In this document: piece after piece, positions 18,569-27,247 of the stretch | Position numbering within the stretch: position 1 is the first letter of the stretch | Layout: every line of letters begins with the position of its first letter | Source of the DNA: Haloplanus sp. CK5-1 | Lineage (GTDB): Archaea > Halobacteriota > Halobacteria > Halobacteriales > Haloferacaceae | DNA: 64,000 nucleotides | Assembly (NCBI RefSeq): GCF_037201915.1 | Contig: NZ_CP147505.1 | Span: 868,001-932,000, forward strand | Reading direction: 5' to 3' | Notes under the pieces: model-generated | Seen by the model: the letters and a program-made list of their open reading frames with translations, nothing else | Database searches by the model: none | What the model was told of the DNA's origin: nothing | Program-made: the position numbers and the translations under genes

Positions 18569-19705
18569 ATGTCTGATGAGGTCCAGCGGGGACTGGAGGG
18601 TGTGGTCGCCTCCGAGTCTCGACTGAGCTACATCGACGGCGACGCCGGCGAACTGGGCTACCGCGGGTACGCCATCGAGGACTTCGCTCACGAGGCGAGT
18701 TACGAGGAGGTGTTGTCGTTGCTCTGGAACGGGGAGTGGCCGACGCGCGCCGAACACGACGACTTCGCCACCCGACTGGCCGCACAGCGCGGTCTCGACC
18801 CCGCCGTCTACGACCTCATCGAGGAACTCGCGGCCCGCGACGAGGATCCGATGGCGATGTTGCGGACGGTGGTGTCCACGCTCTCGGCGTACGATCCGGA
18901 CGCCGACGCCGACACGACCGACCGCGAGGCGAACCTCTCGAAAGGGTGTCGCATCACGGCGAAACTGCCGACCGCGCTGGCGGCGTTCGAGCGCCTGCGC
19001 AACGACCGGGACCCGATCGACCCCCGTGAAGACCTCGATCACGCCGCGAACTTCCTCTACATGTTGAACGGGGAGGAACCGGACGACATCGCGGCCGAGA
19101 CGTTCGACACCGCGCTGGTGTTACACGCCGACCACGGGCTGAACGCCTCGACGTTCTCCGCGCTCGTCACCACCTCTACGCTGTCGGACCTCCACAGCGG
19201 CGTCACGAGCGCCATCGGCACGCTCGCGGGCGCGCTCCACGGCGGGGCGAACCAGAACGTCATGCGGATGCTCGAGGAGATCGACGAGAGCGACGCCGAC
19301 CCCCGGGAGTGGATCGAATCCGCCGTCGACGACGGGCGGCGGGTCCCCGGCTTCGGCCACCGCGTCTACAACGTCCGTGATCCCCGGGCGAACATCCTCG
19401 CGGAGTACTCCGAGCGACTGGGCGACATCTCGGGCGACCCCAAGTGGTACGAGTACTCCGTCACCATCGAGGAGTTCATGACCGAAGAGAAGGGACTCGC
19501 GCCCAACGTCGACTTCTACTCGGCGTCGATGTACTACCAGATGGGCATCCCGCTGGACACCTACACGCCCATCTTCGCGCTGTCACGGGTCGGTGGCTGG
19601 ATCGCACACGTCCTCGAACAGTACGAGGACAACCGCCTCATCCGGCCCCGCGCCCGCTACGTGGGGGAGCGCGGCCGCGAGTTCGTCCCCCTCGACGAGC
19701 GGTAG
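18569..19705 (+). CDS. gltA: citrate synthase
   Basis: The protein is 378 residues, the archaeal/Gram-positive length. It condenses acetyl-CoA and oxaloacetate in the TCA cycle. The three catalytic residues are visible: His224 in LHGGANQN, His264 in GFGHRVYN and Asp315 in PNVDFYSA. The ADHGLNAST segment (188-196) is also conserved. An AT-rich CTTTTTTGAG lies about 30 bases before the ATG. A GGCT-like gene begins 4 bases after the stop and is probably in the same transcript. Confidence 0.95.
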   Translation: MSDEVQRGLEGVVASESRLSYIDGDAGELGYRGYAIEDFAHEASYEEVLSLLWNGEWPTRAEHDDFATRLAAQRGLDPAVYDLIEELAARDEDPMAMLRTVVSTLSAYDPDADADTTDREANLSKGCRITAKLPTALAAFERLRNDRDPIDPREDLDHAANFLYMLNGEEPDDIAAETFDTALVLHADHGLNASTFSALVTTSTLSDLHSGVTSAIGTLAGALHGGANQNVMRMLEEIDESDADPREWIESAVDDGRRVPGFGHRVYNVRDPRANILAEYSERLGDISGDPKWYEYSVTIEEFMTEEKGLAPNVDFYSASMYYQMGIPLDTYTPIFALSRVGGWIAHVLEQYEDNRLIRPRARYVGERGREFVPLDER

Positions 19706-19709
19706 CGGG

Positions 19710-20138
19710 ATGGACGTCTTCGTCTACGGCACGCTCACCGACCCCGACCGCGTGGCGACGGTCGTCGACTCCTTCGTGTTCGTTGGCTCGGCCGTTCTCG
19801 AGGGCTGTCACCCGGTCGTCGGGCGGTATCCAACGCTCGTTCCGGGCGGCGAGACGGCCGGTCGTCTCCTCCGAACGGCCGATATCGACGCCCTCGACGC
19901 CTACGAGGGCGTCGAGACGGGCCCCTACGTCCGGATGTCAGTCCCCCGAACCGACGGCGGGACCGTGGCGGTCTACGTCGGCGATCCGGACGTCTTGGTG
20001 GACGGTGACCGACCGGCCGACGGGTTGGCGTCCGACGACGAGGGTCCGGCCGAGTGGCCCGGTGACGGCCCCTTCGAGGAACGCGTCCGTCGGTATTTCG
20101 ACGCCGACGCCGTCGTCGTCCGGCCACAACGTTCTTGA
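19710..20138 (+). CDS. gamma-glutamylcyclotransferase-like (AIG2-like) protein
   Basis: The protein is 142 residues. The N-terminal substrate loop VFVYGTLTDP (residues 3-12) and the later LDAYEGVETGPYVR are the signature of the GGCT/AIG2 fold. The expected catalytic acid is the Glu in DAYEG. Relatives cyclise gamma-glutamyl amino acids. In a haloarchaeon with gamma-glutamylcysteine, a role in thiol turnover is possible but unproven. It lies 4 bases after the citrate synthase stop. Confidence 0.82.
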   Translation: MDVFVYGTLTDPDRVATVVDSFVFVGSAVLEGCHPVVGRYPTLVPGGETAGRLLRTADIDALDAYEGVETGPYVRMSVPRTDGGTVAVYVGDPDVLVDGDRPADGLASDDEGPAEWPGDGPFEERVRRYFDADAVVVRPQRS

Positions 20139-20339
20139 CACCGACCGTCGGAGTCGACCGCCGACGGCCTCGTCGTCGTCCACTTTCACTTTCACTGCGC
20201 CTTCATGACGTTTTTATACTCCGGCGGTCATTGACTATACGCACGTCACACGCGTGCATTCCCCCTTTCACACCGTCGAGCGATAGCCATATCCCGCGGT
20301 ACACAAACCGTTAACAGCTACCGTCGGGAATGGTGCGGT

Positions 20340-21569
20340 ATGCTCTCGTTCGAGGACGTTGTCGCCGCCCGGGACCGGGTCATGGGCGTCGCGCGCCACA
20401 CACCCCTGGAGTACTCGTACGCCTTCTCGGAGATGACGGACGCGGAGGTACACCTCAAACTGGAGAACTTCCAGCGCACGGGGGCGTTCAAGATACGCGG
20501 CGCGATGAACCGGATCGAGACGCTGTCCGAGGAGGCCAAAGAGGCGGGCGTGGTGACGGCGAGCGCCGGCAACCACGCCCAGGGTGTCGCCCTGGCCGCG
20601 ACGCGTGCAGGTGTCGACTCGACGATCGTCATGCCGGACCACGCGCCCGTCTCGAAGGTGAAAGCGACCGAGCGCTACGGCGGCGAGGTCGTCCTCCACG
20701 GCGCGGACTACAGCGAAGCCCAGTCGGAGGCCCACCGGATCGAACGCGACGAGGATCGAACCTACGTCCACGCCTTCGACGACGAGATGGTGATGGCCGG
20801 GCAGGGGACCATCGGCCTCGAAATCGTCGAGGACTGCCCCGATCTGGACACCGTGATCGTCCCCATCGGCGGCGGCGGCCTGATCTCGGGCATCGCCACG
20901 GCGGTGAAGGCCCACGACGCCGACACGCGTGTGATCGGCGTCCAAGCCGAGGGTGCCTCCAGTGCCGCCGAGTCGCTCCGCCGAGGCGCGATCTACGAAC
21001 GCGACAGCGTCGACACCATCGCCGACGGGATCGCCACCCGCCGCGTCGGTGACCTGACCTTCGAGGTGCTCAAAGAGCGCGTCGACGAGGTGGTGACCGT
21101 CGACGACGAGTCCATCGCCATCGCCCTGACCTACCTGCTCGAACGCGAGAAGGCACTCGCGGAGGGCGCGGGGGCCATCTCGCTTGCGGCCCTGCTCTCC
21201 GGGGCCGTCGAGTACGACGAGGGCGAGGTCATCGTCCCGGCGCTGTGTGGCGGGAACATCGACCTCAACGTGCTCACGACGGTCGTGATGCGGGGGCTCG
21301 TCGCGACGGGCCGCTACCTCCGCTTCCGGACCATCCTGAAAGACCAGCCCGGCGCGCTGGTCGAACTCGGGACGACCCTCGCCGAGCACCGAGCCAACAT
21401 CACCGCCTTCCACCACGACCGCACCTCGCGGGACGTGGCGATGAACGACGCCCGCGTCGAACTCGAAGTGGAGACGCGCGGCCCGGACCACGTCGACGAC
21501 CTGCTCTCGTCGCTTCGCGAGGCGGGCTACGAGGTCGAGATCGTCAACGGCTACCAGATGTCGGTCTGA
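20340..21569 (+). CDS. ilvA: threonine dehydratase with C-terminal ACT domain
   Basis: The protein is 409 residues. It converts threonine to 2-oxobutanoate and ammonia, the first step towards isoleucine. The PLP lysine is Lys51 in RTGAFKIRGA, ASAGNHAQGVA follows, and the phosphate-binding glycines GGGGLISG are at 177-184. An ACT domain at about 325-402 (LKDQPGALVELGTTLAEHRANI) implies regulation by an amino acid. The length and single ACT domain resemble the short TdcB/IlvA type. The RidA gene lies 69 bases downstream. Confidence 0.93.
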   Translation: MLSFEDVVAARDRVMGVARHTPLEYSYAFSEMTDAEVHLKLENFQRTGAFKIRGAMNRIETLSEEAKEAGVVTASAGNHAQGVALAATRAGVDSTIVMPDHAPVSKVKATERYGGEVVLHGADYSEAQSEAHRIERDEDRTYVHAFDDEMVMAGQGTIGLEIVEDCPDLDTVIVPIGGGGLISGIATAVKAHDADTRVIGVQAEGASSAAESLRRGAIYERDSVDTIADGIATRRVGDLTFEVLKERVDEVVTVDDESIAIALTYLLEREKALAEGAGAISLAALLSGAVEYDEGEVIVPALCGGNIDLNVLTTVVMRGLVATGRYLRFRTILKDQPGALVELGTTLAEHRANITAFHHDRTSRDVAMNDARVELEVETRGPDHVDDLLSSLREAGYEVEIVNGYQMSV

Positions 21570-21638
21570 CTCGGCCGGCGTCGGCAGGTACGGCCGTCGC
21601 CGCCTACTTTTAACTCTCCCGCGCGTGACCGGACGAGC

Positions 21639-22019
21639 GTGAAACGAACCATCAGCACCGACGACGCCCCCGCGGCGGTGGGCGCGTACAGTCAGGCGAC
21701 GACGAACGGCGACCTGCTCTTCACCGCGGGCCAACTCCCGCTGACGACCGACGGCGACCTCCTCGACGAGGAGTCCGTCGCCACTCAGACCGAGCAATCT
21801 TTGGACAACGTAATGGCCATCCTCGCCGAGGAGGGGGCCGACGCGAGCGACCTGCTGAAAGTCACCATCTTCCTCGACGACATCGACGACTTCGACGAGA
21901 TGAACGAGACGTACGGGACCTACTTCGACGAGGAACCCCCGGCTCGGAGCGCCGTCGAAGTCGGCAACGTGCCGAAGGGTGCGGCCCTCGAAATCGAGGC
22001 CATCGCCGACGTGGCGTGA
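21639..22019 (+). CDS. ridA: RidA-family enamine/imine deaminase
   Basis: The protein is 126 residues, the family length. It has the family features GAYSQA (residues 15-20), LLFTAGQLPL, and PARSAVEV with the conserved Arg103 that binds the substrate carboxylate. RidA hydrolyses reactive 2-aminoacrylate and related imines released by PLP dehydratases such as IlvA, so its place behind ilvA makes sense. The start is GTG 21639, about 27 bases after CTTTTAACTC, a good TATA box, so it probably has its own promoter. Confidence 0.93.
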   Translation: MKRTISTDDAPAAVGAYSQATTNGDLLFTAGQLPLTTDGDLLDEESVATQTEQSLDNVMAILAEEGADASDLLKVTIFLDDIDDFDEMNETYGTYFDEEPPARSAVEVGNVPKGAALEIEAIADVA

Positions 22020-22038
22020 TCGCTCGGGCGACCGGCGT

Positions 22039-22245
22039 ATGAACGCCCGACAGAAGTCGAGCGCTCTGTGGGGAGTGGTCGGGGCGCTCTCCTTTCTCGT
22101 CCTCGTCCAGGGCTACCGACTGCTACTCGGTCCCCTCGGCGTCGGCACGGCCGTCGTCGCCGTGGTCACACTCGCCGTCGCCGGCGCGACGACCGGTCTC
22201 AGTTACGTCCTGGAGCCTCGGATGCGGGAAAACGGAAGGAGTTAA
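22039..22245 (+). CDS. small two-helix membrane protein
   Basis: The protein is 68 residues. It has a short basic N-terminus (NARQKSSAL), a hydrophobic helix at about 10-29, a second at about 35-58, and a charged C-terminus (EPRMRENGRS). It starts 19 bases after the ridA stop and ends 29 bases before the tRNA-Ser gene. The family is not recognised. Confidence 0.55.
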   Translation: MNARQKSSALWGVVGALSFLVLVQGYRLLLGPLGVGTAVVAVVTLAVAGATTGLSYVLEPRMRENGRS

Positions 22246-22274
22246 AGGGCCGAGCGAGTAGTCGGTAACTGCGG

Positions 22275-22355
22275 GCCGGGATGGCCGAGTGGTAAGGCGC
22301 ACGCCTGGAAAGCGTGTTCCCTCTGGGATCCAGGGTTCAAATCCCTGTCCCGGCG
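22275..22355 (+). tRNA. tRNA-Ser (anticodon GGA)
   Basis: The 81-base sequence folds as a full cloverleaf. The acceptor GCCGGGA pairs with TCCCGGC, with discriminator G. The D arm is GCC...GGC. The anticodon stem CACGC/GCGTG encloses loop CTGGAAA with anticodon GGA. The long variable arm TTCCCTCTGGGATC is typical of serine tRNA, and the T arm CAGGG-TTCAAAT-CCCTG follows. No intron is present and the CCA end is not encoded. Confidence 0.97.
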
Positions 22356-22375
22356 TCTCCCGTTTTCGACGACAG

Positions 22376-22567
22376 CTACGACATCGCGTCTCGGGGCATG
22401 ATCAGATCACCGCCACACTCGGGACAGCGCACGAGTGATCCGGTCACGCCCGTCGTGGTCCGGTACTCGGCGTGGTCACAGTCGGTACAGACCCACTCCG
22501 CGACGTGTTTCTCGACCGGCGACGGCTCCTCGGGGACGGGACTGCCGTGGCCGTCTTTGAGGGACAT
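22376..22567 (-). CDS. small zinc-ribbon protein
   Basis: The protein is 63 residues from the ATG at 22567. CTDC (about residues 27-30) and CPEC (about 48-51) form a zinc ribbon, preceded by an acidic, proline-containing segment. An in-frame start 24 bases upstream is possible. Such short zinc-ribbon proteins are common in haloarchaea and usually uncharacterised. It is convergent with the tRNA-Ser gene. Confidence 0.65.
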   Translation of the reverse strand: MSLKDGHGSPVPEEPSPVEKHVAEWVCTDCDHAEYRTTTGVTGSLVRCPECGGDLIMPRDAMS

Positions 22568-22733
22568 GGTAACGCTTGACACTCTTCCCACTTAAGTCAC
22601 ACGACGGAATCATACCCAGATCACTGGACGATCGGGCACCGCTTTCGGATTTCGGTGCCCGGGTCGACAGCCTCGCACGGCGTCGGAATCGGAGAAAGGT
22701 TGATGTACCGTGGGGTCGTCTCCACGGGTGACA

Positions 22734-22868
22734 ATGCCTGACACGAAAAGTGGTCGCGAGCGAAAGGGCCGGAAGAAGCGCGAACAACTGCGCCAGCGCC
22801 TGTACGAGCGGGAGCTCGAAACGCTCGACGACGAGGGCGAGTTACCGGAGTTCGGCGAGGACGAGTAG
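22734..22868 (+). CDS. very small charged protein
   Basis: The protein is 44 residues. The first half is strongly basic (SGRERKGRKKREQLRQRLYE), and the second half is acidic and ends FGEDE. Such a split charge pattern is rare by chance and looks like a small nucleic-acid- or ribosome-associated protein, though the function is unknown. The ATG lies in the core of a region with good haloarchaeal codon choice, and the gene sits tightly before the next one. Confidence 0.5.
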   Translation: MPDTKSGRERKGRKKREQLRQRLYERELETLDDEGELPEFGEDE

Positions 22869-22881
22869 GCCGTCGGCGTGC

Positions 22882-22888
22882 TTATATC
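22882..22888 (+). promoter_or_regulatory. TATA box for the gene at 22912
   Basis: TTATATC is centred about 27 bases before the GTG at 22912. This spacing supports a leaderless transcript starting at that GTG and decides the start of the next gene. Confidence 0.6.
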
Positions 22889-22911
22889 GGTCCCGTTCGA
22901 ATCGGCCACCC

Positions 22912-23307
22912 GTGCCACCTCGTGCGAACTACGCGACGATCCACGTCGGCGCACAGCTCGGCCCCGAGACCCGGACGCTCGACCTCGACTGGGCCGACGA
23001 CGTCGGTGACGAGACCGACGCCCACGAGTTCGACGTGCCGACGGCCGACGCCGCCGACACGTACGTCGGAATCCAGGCGTTCGACGTCGGCGCGTACGGT
23101 CACGAAATCCTGATCAACGGCCAGCGATCGGGCGGCTTCGACATCCCACCCAGCGACGGCTGGCAGTACTGGGTCGACACGTTCGGCGACGCCGCCTCCC
23201 TCGTCGCCGGGGTGAACGACCTCCGGATCGCCCGCGACACCGACACCGACGACGCCTTCGCCGTCGGCACCGTCACCGTCCACTGGAGAGAGCCGAGCGA
23301 CGCGTAA
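22912..23307 (+). CDS. conserved haloarchaeal beta-rich protein of unknown function
   Basis: The protein is 131 residues. It is acidic, without cysteines, membrane helices or signal peptide. Alternating hydrophobic residues and turns (ATIHVGAQLG, YVGIQAFDVG, FAVGTVTVHW) suggest a small beta-sandwich. I do not recognise a characterised family. The GTG start at 22912 is supported by the TATA box at 22882. Confidence 0.6.
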   Translation: MPPRANYATIHVGAQLGPETRTLDLDWADDVGDETDAHEFDVPTADAADTYVGIQAFDVGAYGHEILINGQRSGGFDIPPSDGWQYWVDTFGDAASLVAGVNDLRIARDTDTDDAFAVGTVTVHWREPSDA

Positions 23308-23349
23308 CGTTCGCCACCCGCCCCGTCGCCGCGATATTTAAACCCGGAC

Positions 23350-23385
23350 GATCGGTCGCCGATCACGACCGAATCGGTTCGTGAT
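23350..23385 (+). other. two overlapping inverted repeats after an orphan TATA-like element
   Basis: GATATTTAAACC at about 23330-23341 looks like a strong TATA box but has no gene start behind it. It is followed by GATCGG-TCG-CCGATC (23350-23364) and by an inverted repeat ATCACGACCGA / TCGGTTCGTGAT (23362-23385) with a one-base bulge. The two hairpins overlap by three bases and so could be alternative folds of a short transcript. They lie 135 bases before the thermosome gene. Confidence 0.35.
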
Positions 23386-23483
23386 AACAGTTGCCAAGAC
23401 TCTCGGGGGAGCGGCCAGGTCACGCGATTTCGTCACGGTCGTCGGTCGTCACGACGGATCGTACTGTTGCGGGTAACGCGTGG

Positions 23484-23492
23484 TTTTATATA
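23484..23492 (+). promoter_or_regulatory. TATA box of the thermosome gene
   Basis: TTTTATATA is centred about 32 bases before the thermosome ATG and preceded by GCGTGG in the BRE position. It is one of the strongest core promoters in the window, as expected for a heavily expressed, heat-induced chaperonin gene. Confidence 0.65.
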
Positions 23493-23519
23493 GAAGGACA
23501 AACAATCTTGGAGTGAACT

Positions 23520-25178
23520 ATGAGTGAGCGAATGCAACAGGGTCAGCCGATGATCATCATGGGCGAGGACGCCCAGCGTGTCAAGGATCAGGACGCTCAA
23601 GAGTACAACATCTCGGCTGCTCGGGCGGTCGCGGAGTCGGTACGGTCGACGCTCGGTCCAAAGGGGATGGACAAGATGCTCGTCGACTCGATGGGCAGCG
23701 TCACCATCACCAACGACGGCGTCACCATCCTCCAGGAGATGGACATCGACAACCCGACCGCGGAGATGATCGTCGAAGTCGCCGAGACACAGGAGGACGA
23801 GGCCGGCGACGGCACCACCACCGCAGTCGCCATCGCGGGCGAACTCCTGAAGAACGCCGAGGACCTCCTCGAACAGGACATCCACCCGACGGCGATCATC
23901 AAGGGATTCAGCATGGCCTCCGAGAAGGCCCGCGAGGAGGTCGACTCCGTCGCCGAGGACGTCGACCCCACCGACGAGGACCTCCTGCGGAAGGTCGCCG
24001 AAACCTCGATGACCGGCAAGAGCTCCGAACTCGACAAGGATCTGCTCGCCCGTATCGTCGTCGAGGCCGTCCGAGCCGTCACCGTCGAGGCCGACGACGG
24101 GAGCCACGTCGTCGACCTCGAGTTCGTCGAGATCGAGACCCAGACCGGCCGCTCGGCTTCGGAGTCCGAACTCCTCAACGGCGCGGTCATCGACAAGGAC
24201 CCCGTCAACGACGACATGCCCGTCGACTTCGAGTCGGCGGACGTGCTCCTGTTGAACGAGCCCATCGAGGTCGAGGAGACCGATGCCGACACGTCGGTCA
24301 GCATCGACGACCCCGACCAACTCCAGCAGTTCCTCGACAGCGAGGAGCGCCAACTCCGCGAGAAGGTCGACCAGATCGTCGCCACCGGTGCGGACGTGGT
24401 GTTCTGCCAGAAGGGCATCGACGACCTCGCCCAGTACCTGCTCGCCCAGGAGGACATCCTCGCGGTGCGGCGCACCAAGAAGTCCGACATGGGCTTCCTG
24501 CAGGAGATCCTCGGGGCGGGGATCGTCACCGACCTCGACGCGGCCACCGACGCCGACCTCGGCACCGGCTCCATCGAGCGTGACGCCGAGGCCGGCCTGT
24601 TCTACGTCGAGGGATCGGACGCCCACGGCGTGACGCTCCTCCTCCGTGGCTCGACCGAACACGTCGTCGACGAACTCGAACGCGGCATCCAGGACGCCCT
24701 CGACGTGGTCTCCGCGACTGCGGCCGACGGGCGCGTCCTCCCCGGCGGCGGTGCCGTCGAGGTGGAGATCGCGAGCCGCCTGCGCGACTACGCCGACAGC
24801 GTCAGCGGCCGCGAGCAACTCGCGGTCGAGGCCTACGCCGACGCCGTCGAAGTCGTCCCGCGCGTCCTGGCGAGCAACGCCGGTCTCGACAGTATCGACA
24901 CGCTGGTCGACCTGCGCGCGGCCCACGAGGGCGGAGACGCCCGTGCCGGCCTCAACGTGTTCTCCGGCGACGTCGTCGACACCTACGACGCCGGCGTCGT
25001 CGAACCCGCTCACTCCAAGGAACAGGCGTTCTCCTCCGCCACCGAGGCGGCGAACCTCGTGCTGAAAATCGACGACATCATCTCCGCGGGCGACCTCTCG
25101 ACGTCCGGCGACGACGACGAGGGCGGTGCCGGTGCCGGCGGCATGGGCGGCATGGGTGGCATGGGCGGCGCGATGTGA
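23520..25178 (+). CDS. thsB: thermosome (group II chaperonin) subunit
   Basis: The protein is 552 residues. Thermosome subunits form a double-ring ATP-driven folding chamber. The family residues are clear: STLGPKGMDKML (residues about 43-54), ITNDGVTIL, and GDGTTTAV at the ATPase site, then GGGAVEVEIASRLR near the C-terminus. The tail ends in the GGMGG repeats typical of the family. Haloarchaea have several paralogues, and which one this is cannot be told from the sequence alone, so the symbol is tentative. Confidence 0.95.
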   Translation: MSERMQQGQPMIIMGEDAQRVKDQDAQEYNISAARAVAESVRSTLGPKGMDKMLVDSMGSVTITNDGVTILQEMDIDNPTAEMIVEVAETQEDEAGDGTTTAVAIAGELLKNAEDLLEQDIHPTAIIKGFSMASEKAREEVDSVAEDVDPTDEDLLRKVAETSMTGKSSELDKDLLARIVVEAVRAVTVEADDGSHVVDLEFVEIETQTGRSASESELLNGAVIDKDPVNDDMPVDFESADVLLLNEPIEVEETDADTSVSIDDPDQLQQFLDSEERQLREKVDQIVATGADVVFCQKGIDDLAQYLLAQEDILAVRRTKKSDMGFLQEILGAGIVTDLDAATDADLGTGSIERDAEAGLFYVEGSDAHGVTLLLRGSTEHVVDELERGIQDALDVVSATAADGRVLPGGGAVEVEIASRLRDYADSVSGREQLAVEAYADAVEVVPRVLASNAGLDSIDTLVDLRAAHEGGDARAGLNVFSGDVVDTYDAGVVEPAHSKEQAFSSATEAANLVLKIDDIISAGDLSTSGDDDEGGAGAGGMGGMGGMGGAM

Positions 25179-25269
25179 CGTAGGCACACGCCAACTCTCC
25201 CGACCGACACACGCTTCTTCCCCCGTTTCGACACAAAGCCCTTCACCTGCTCCGCCGGTAGCCCGAGGT

Positions 25270-26235
25270 ATGCCTTCCGGTAGACGCGCGTTCCTGACGA
25301 GCATCGGCGCCGCGGCGGCCGGGCTGGCCGGGTGTCTCGACGGCGGGTCGTCCGGATCACCGACGCGAACGCCGACCGTCACCCCGACGGACACGCCCGT
25401 TGACGACGCCGTCACGCTCGGTGACCCCGTATCTCTCGACGGCGTGACCGTCACCGTCTCCGACCTCGTGGCCGCCCACTCGGTCCGCTATCTGAGCGCG
25501 CCCGACGCCGTGGACGTCCTCCCGACGACCGACGACCAGTTCGTCTTCGTCGACGTATCCGTCGACTCGGGGGCGTCGTCGCCGCCACGCCGGTTCGGGC
25601 TCGTCGTCGACGACACCAGCTACGACCCGGGCATCGAGTACCTCGGGCCCGCCCGCGTCGACGCGCCCGTCACCGGACGCCGGTACAGCGAGTCGAACCT
25701 CCAGGGCTTCCTCGGCTTCCGCGTGCCCGCGCCGCTGGACGCCGAGTCGGTCGCGGTGATTCTGACCAGCCACGGTCCGGAGCGGACTGACATGCGACCC
25801 GAACCCGACGACATCGTCGCCAGGTGGATCGTCCCCTCGTCGTCGGCCGCCCCCCTGCGTTCGCCCCCGCCCGTCTTCTCGGCAACCGTCGACGTGCCCG
25901 ACGCCGTCCCGGCGGCCGAACCGATCCCAGTCACGCTCGACGTGACGAACACGGGCGACGGCCCCGGCGTCTTCCGCGCGGCGATCAACCATCAGGGCCC
26001 GCGCTACGGGGTCACAGGGATCGACCGCTCGCTCGCGGCCGGGGAGTCGACCACCCACGAGACGACGGTCGACTACTACCTCGACGCCGACGCGGCGCCC
26101 GGTCACGTCCAGTTCGCCGTGGTTGGCCCCGACATCTCGGAGTTCTTCGAGGCGGCCCTCGAAGGCGGTGGGGCGCCCGCGGGAACCGACACGACGACCG
26201 GTGTCGCCCGCCGACGGTCCACGCGAAACTGGTAA
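25270..26235 (+). CDS. Tat-exported lipoprotein of unknown function
   Basis: The protein is 321 residues. The N-terminus has twin arginines (SGRRAFLTSIG), a short hydrophobic stretch and a lipobox LAGC ending at residue 20, so export by Tat and lipid anchoring at the cysteine are expected. A Thr/Pro linker follows. The rest is beta-rich in two parts, the second (about 200-290) with the TNTGDGPGVF pattern of a bacterial Ig-like or CARDB-like domain. The ligand is unknown. Confidence 0.75.
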   Translation: MPSGRRAFLTSIGAAAAGLAGCLDGGSSGSPTRTPTVTPTDTPVDDAVTLGDPVSLDGVTVTVSDLVAAHSVRYLSAPDAVDVLPTTDDQFVFVDVSVDSGASSPPRRFGLVVDDTSYDPGIEYLGPARVDAPVTGRRYSESNLQGFLGFRVPAPLDAESVAVILTSHGPERTDMRPEPDDIVARWIVPSSSAAPLRSPPPVFSATVDVPDAVPAAEPIPVTLDVTNTGDGPGVFRAAINHQGPRYGVTGIDRSLAAGESTTHETTVDYYLDADAAPGHVQFAVVGPDISEFFEAALEGGGAPAGTDTTTGVARRRSTRNW

Positions 26236-26260
26236 CTTTCCGGCCGCACTACCCCCGTGC

Positions 26261-27247
26261 ATGACGGTTCTGCTTCTCGACACCGACACGGTGGACGCAC
26301 ACTCACCGATGGCGGCCGTCGTCGACGCCGTCGAGTCCGCGTTCGCTGCCCACGCCCGCGGCGATACGGTGATGCCGTCGAAGTCGTACGTCGACCTCCC
26401 CCAGTACGACGGCGACTTCCGGTCGATGCCGGCGTACCTCCGTGCCGAGGACTGGGACGCCGCGGGGCTGAAGTGGGTGAACTCCCACACCGAGAACCGA
26501 CGCCGCCACGACCTCCCGACGGTCATGGCGACGATGCTCTACTCCGACCCCGAGACGGGGGTTCCGCTCTCGATCATGGACGGCACCACCCTGACGACGA
26601 AACGCACGGGGGCGGCCGCCGCCGTCGCGACCGACCACCTCGCAGTGGCGGACGCGTCGACGCTGGGGCTGGTCGGTGCCGGCGCGCAGTCTCACGCCCA
26701 ACTCACCGCTATCGCGACGGTCCGTCCCGTCGAGACGATCGTCGTCGCCGACGCCGACGCGTCCCGCGCCGAGGCGTTCGTCGAGGCGGTCGGCGACCGG
26801 TTCGACGCCCGCGTCGGATCGATCCCGGAGGCCGCCGCCTGTGACGTCGTCTCGACCGTCACGCCGGTTCGGGAGCCCATCGTCGACGCCGACGCGGTCG
26901 GCGATCACACCCATATCAACGCCGTCGGTGCCGACGCCCCGGGCAAACACGAACTCGCCGACGACCTGCTGGCGGCCGCGAAACTCGTCGTCGACGACCG
27001 CGAGCAGTGTACCCACTCCGGAGAGATCAACGTCCCCTACGCTGGGGGGCGCCTGACCGACGCCGACATCCACGCCGACCTCGGCGAGGTGGTGATCGGG
27101 GCGGAGTCGGGCCGGACCGACGCCGACGGCGTCACCGTCTTCGACAGCACCGGCCTCGCGGTGCAGGACGTGGCGACCGCTCGCGTCGTCTACGAGCGGG
27201 CGACCGAGGCGGACGCGGGGACCGCCTTCGACCTGTTGGGACGCTAG
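26261..27247 (+). CDS. ornithine cyclodeaminase / mu-crystallin family enzyme
   Basis: The protein is 328 residues. Family features are LKWVNSH (about residues 68-74), the DGTTLTTKRTGAAAAVAT segment (107-124), and the NAD-binding motif LGLVGAGAQSHAQL (about 133-146). The C-terminus has the usual DSTGLAVQDVA. Members include ornithine cyclodeaminase, alanine dehydrogenase and imine reductases, and the substrate cannot be fixed here. The 3' end overlaps by 4 bases with the convergent hydrolase, which belongs to the transport/creatinase-like operon. Confidence 0.87.
   Translation: MTVLLLDTDTVDAHSPMAAVVDAVESAFAAHARGDTVMPSKSYVDLPQYDGDFRSMPAYLRAEDWDAAGLKWVNSHTENRRRHDLPTVMATMLYSDPETGVPLSIMDGTTLTTKRTGAAAAVATDHLAVADASTLGLVGAGAQSHAQLTAIATVRPVETIVVADADASRAEAFVEAVGDRFDARVGSIPEAAACDVVSTVTPVREPIVDADAVGDHTHINAVGADAPGKHELADDLLAAAKLVVDDREQCTHSGEINVPYAGGRLTDADIHADLGEVVIGAESGRTDADGVTVFDSTGLAVQDVATARVVYERATEADAGTAFDLLGR

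Noticed and set aside
23433-25454. Minus-strand open frame of 673 codons opposite the thermosome gene
   Set aside because: Shadow of a clearly identified thermosome gene.
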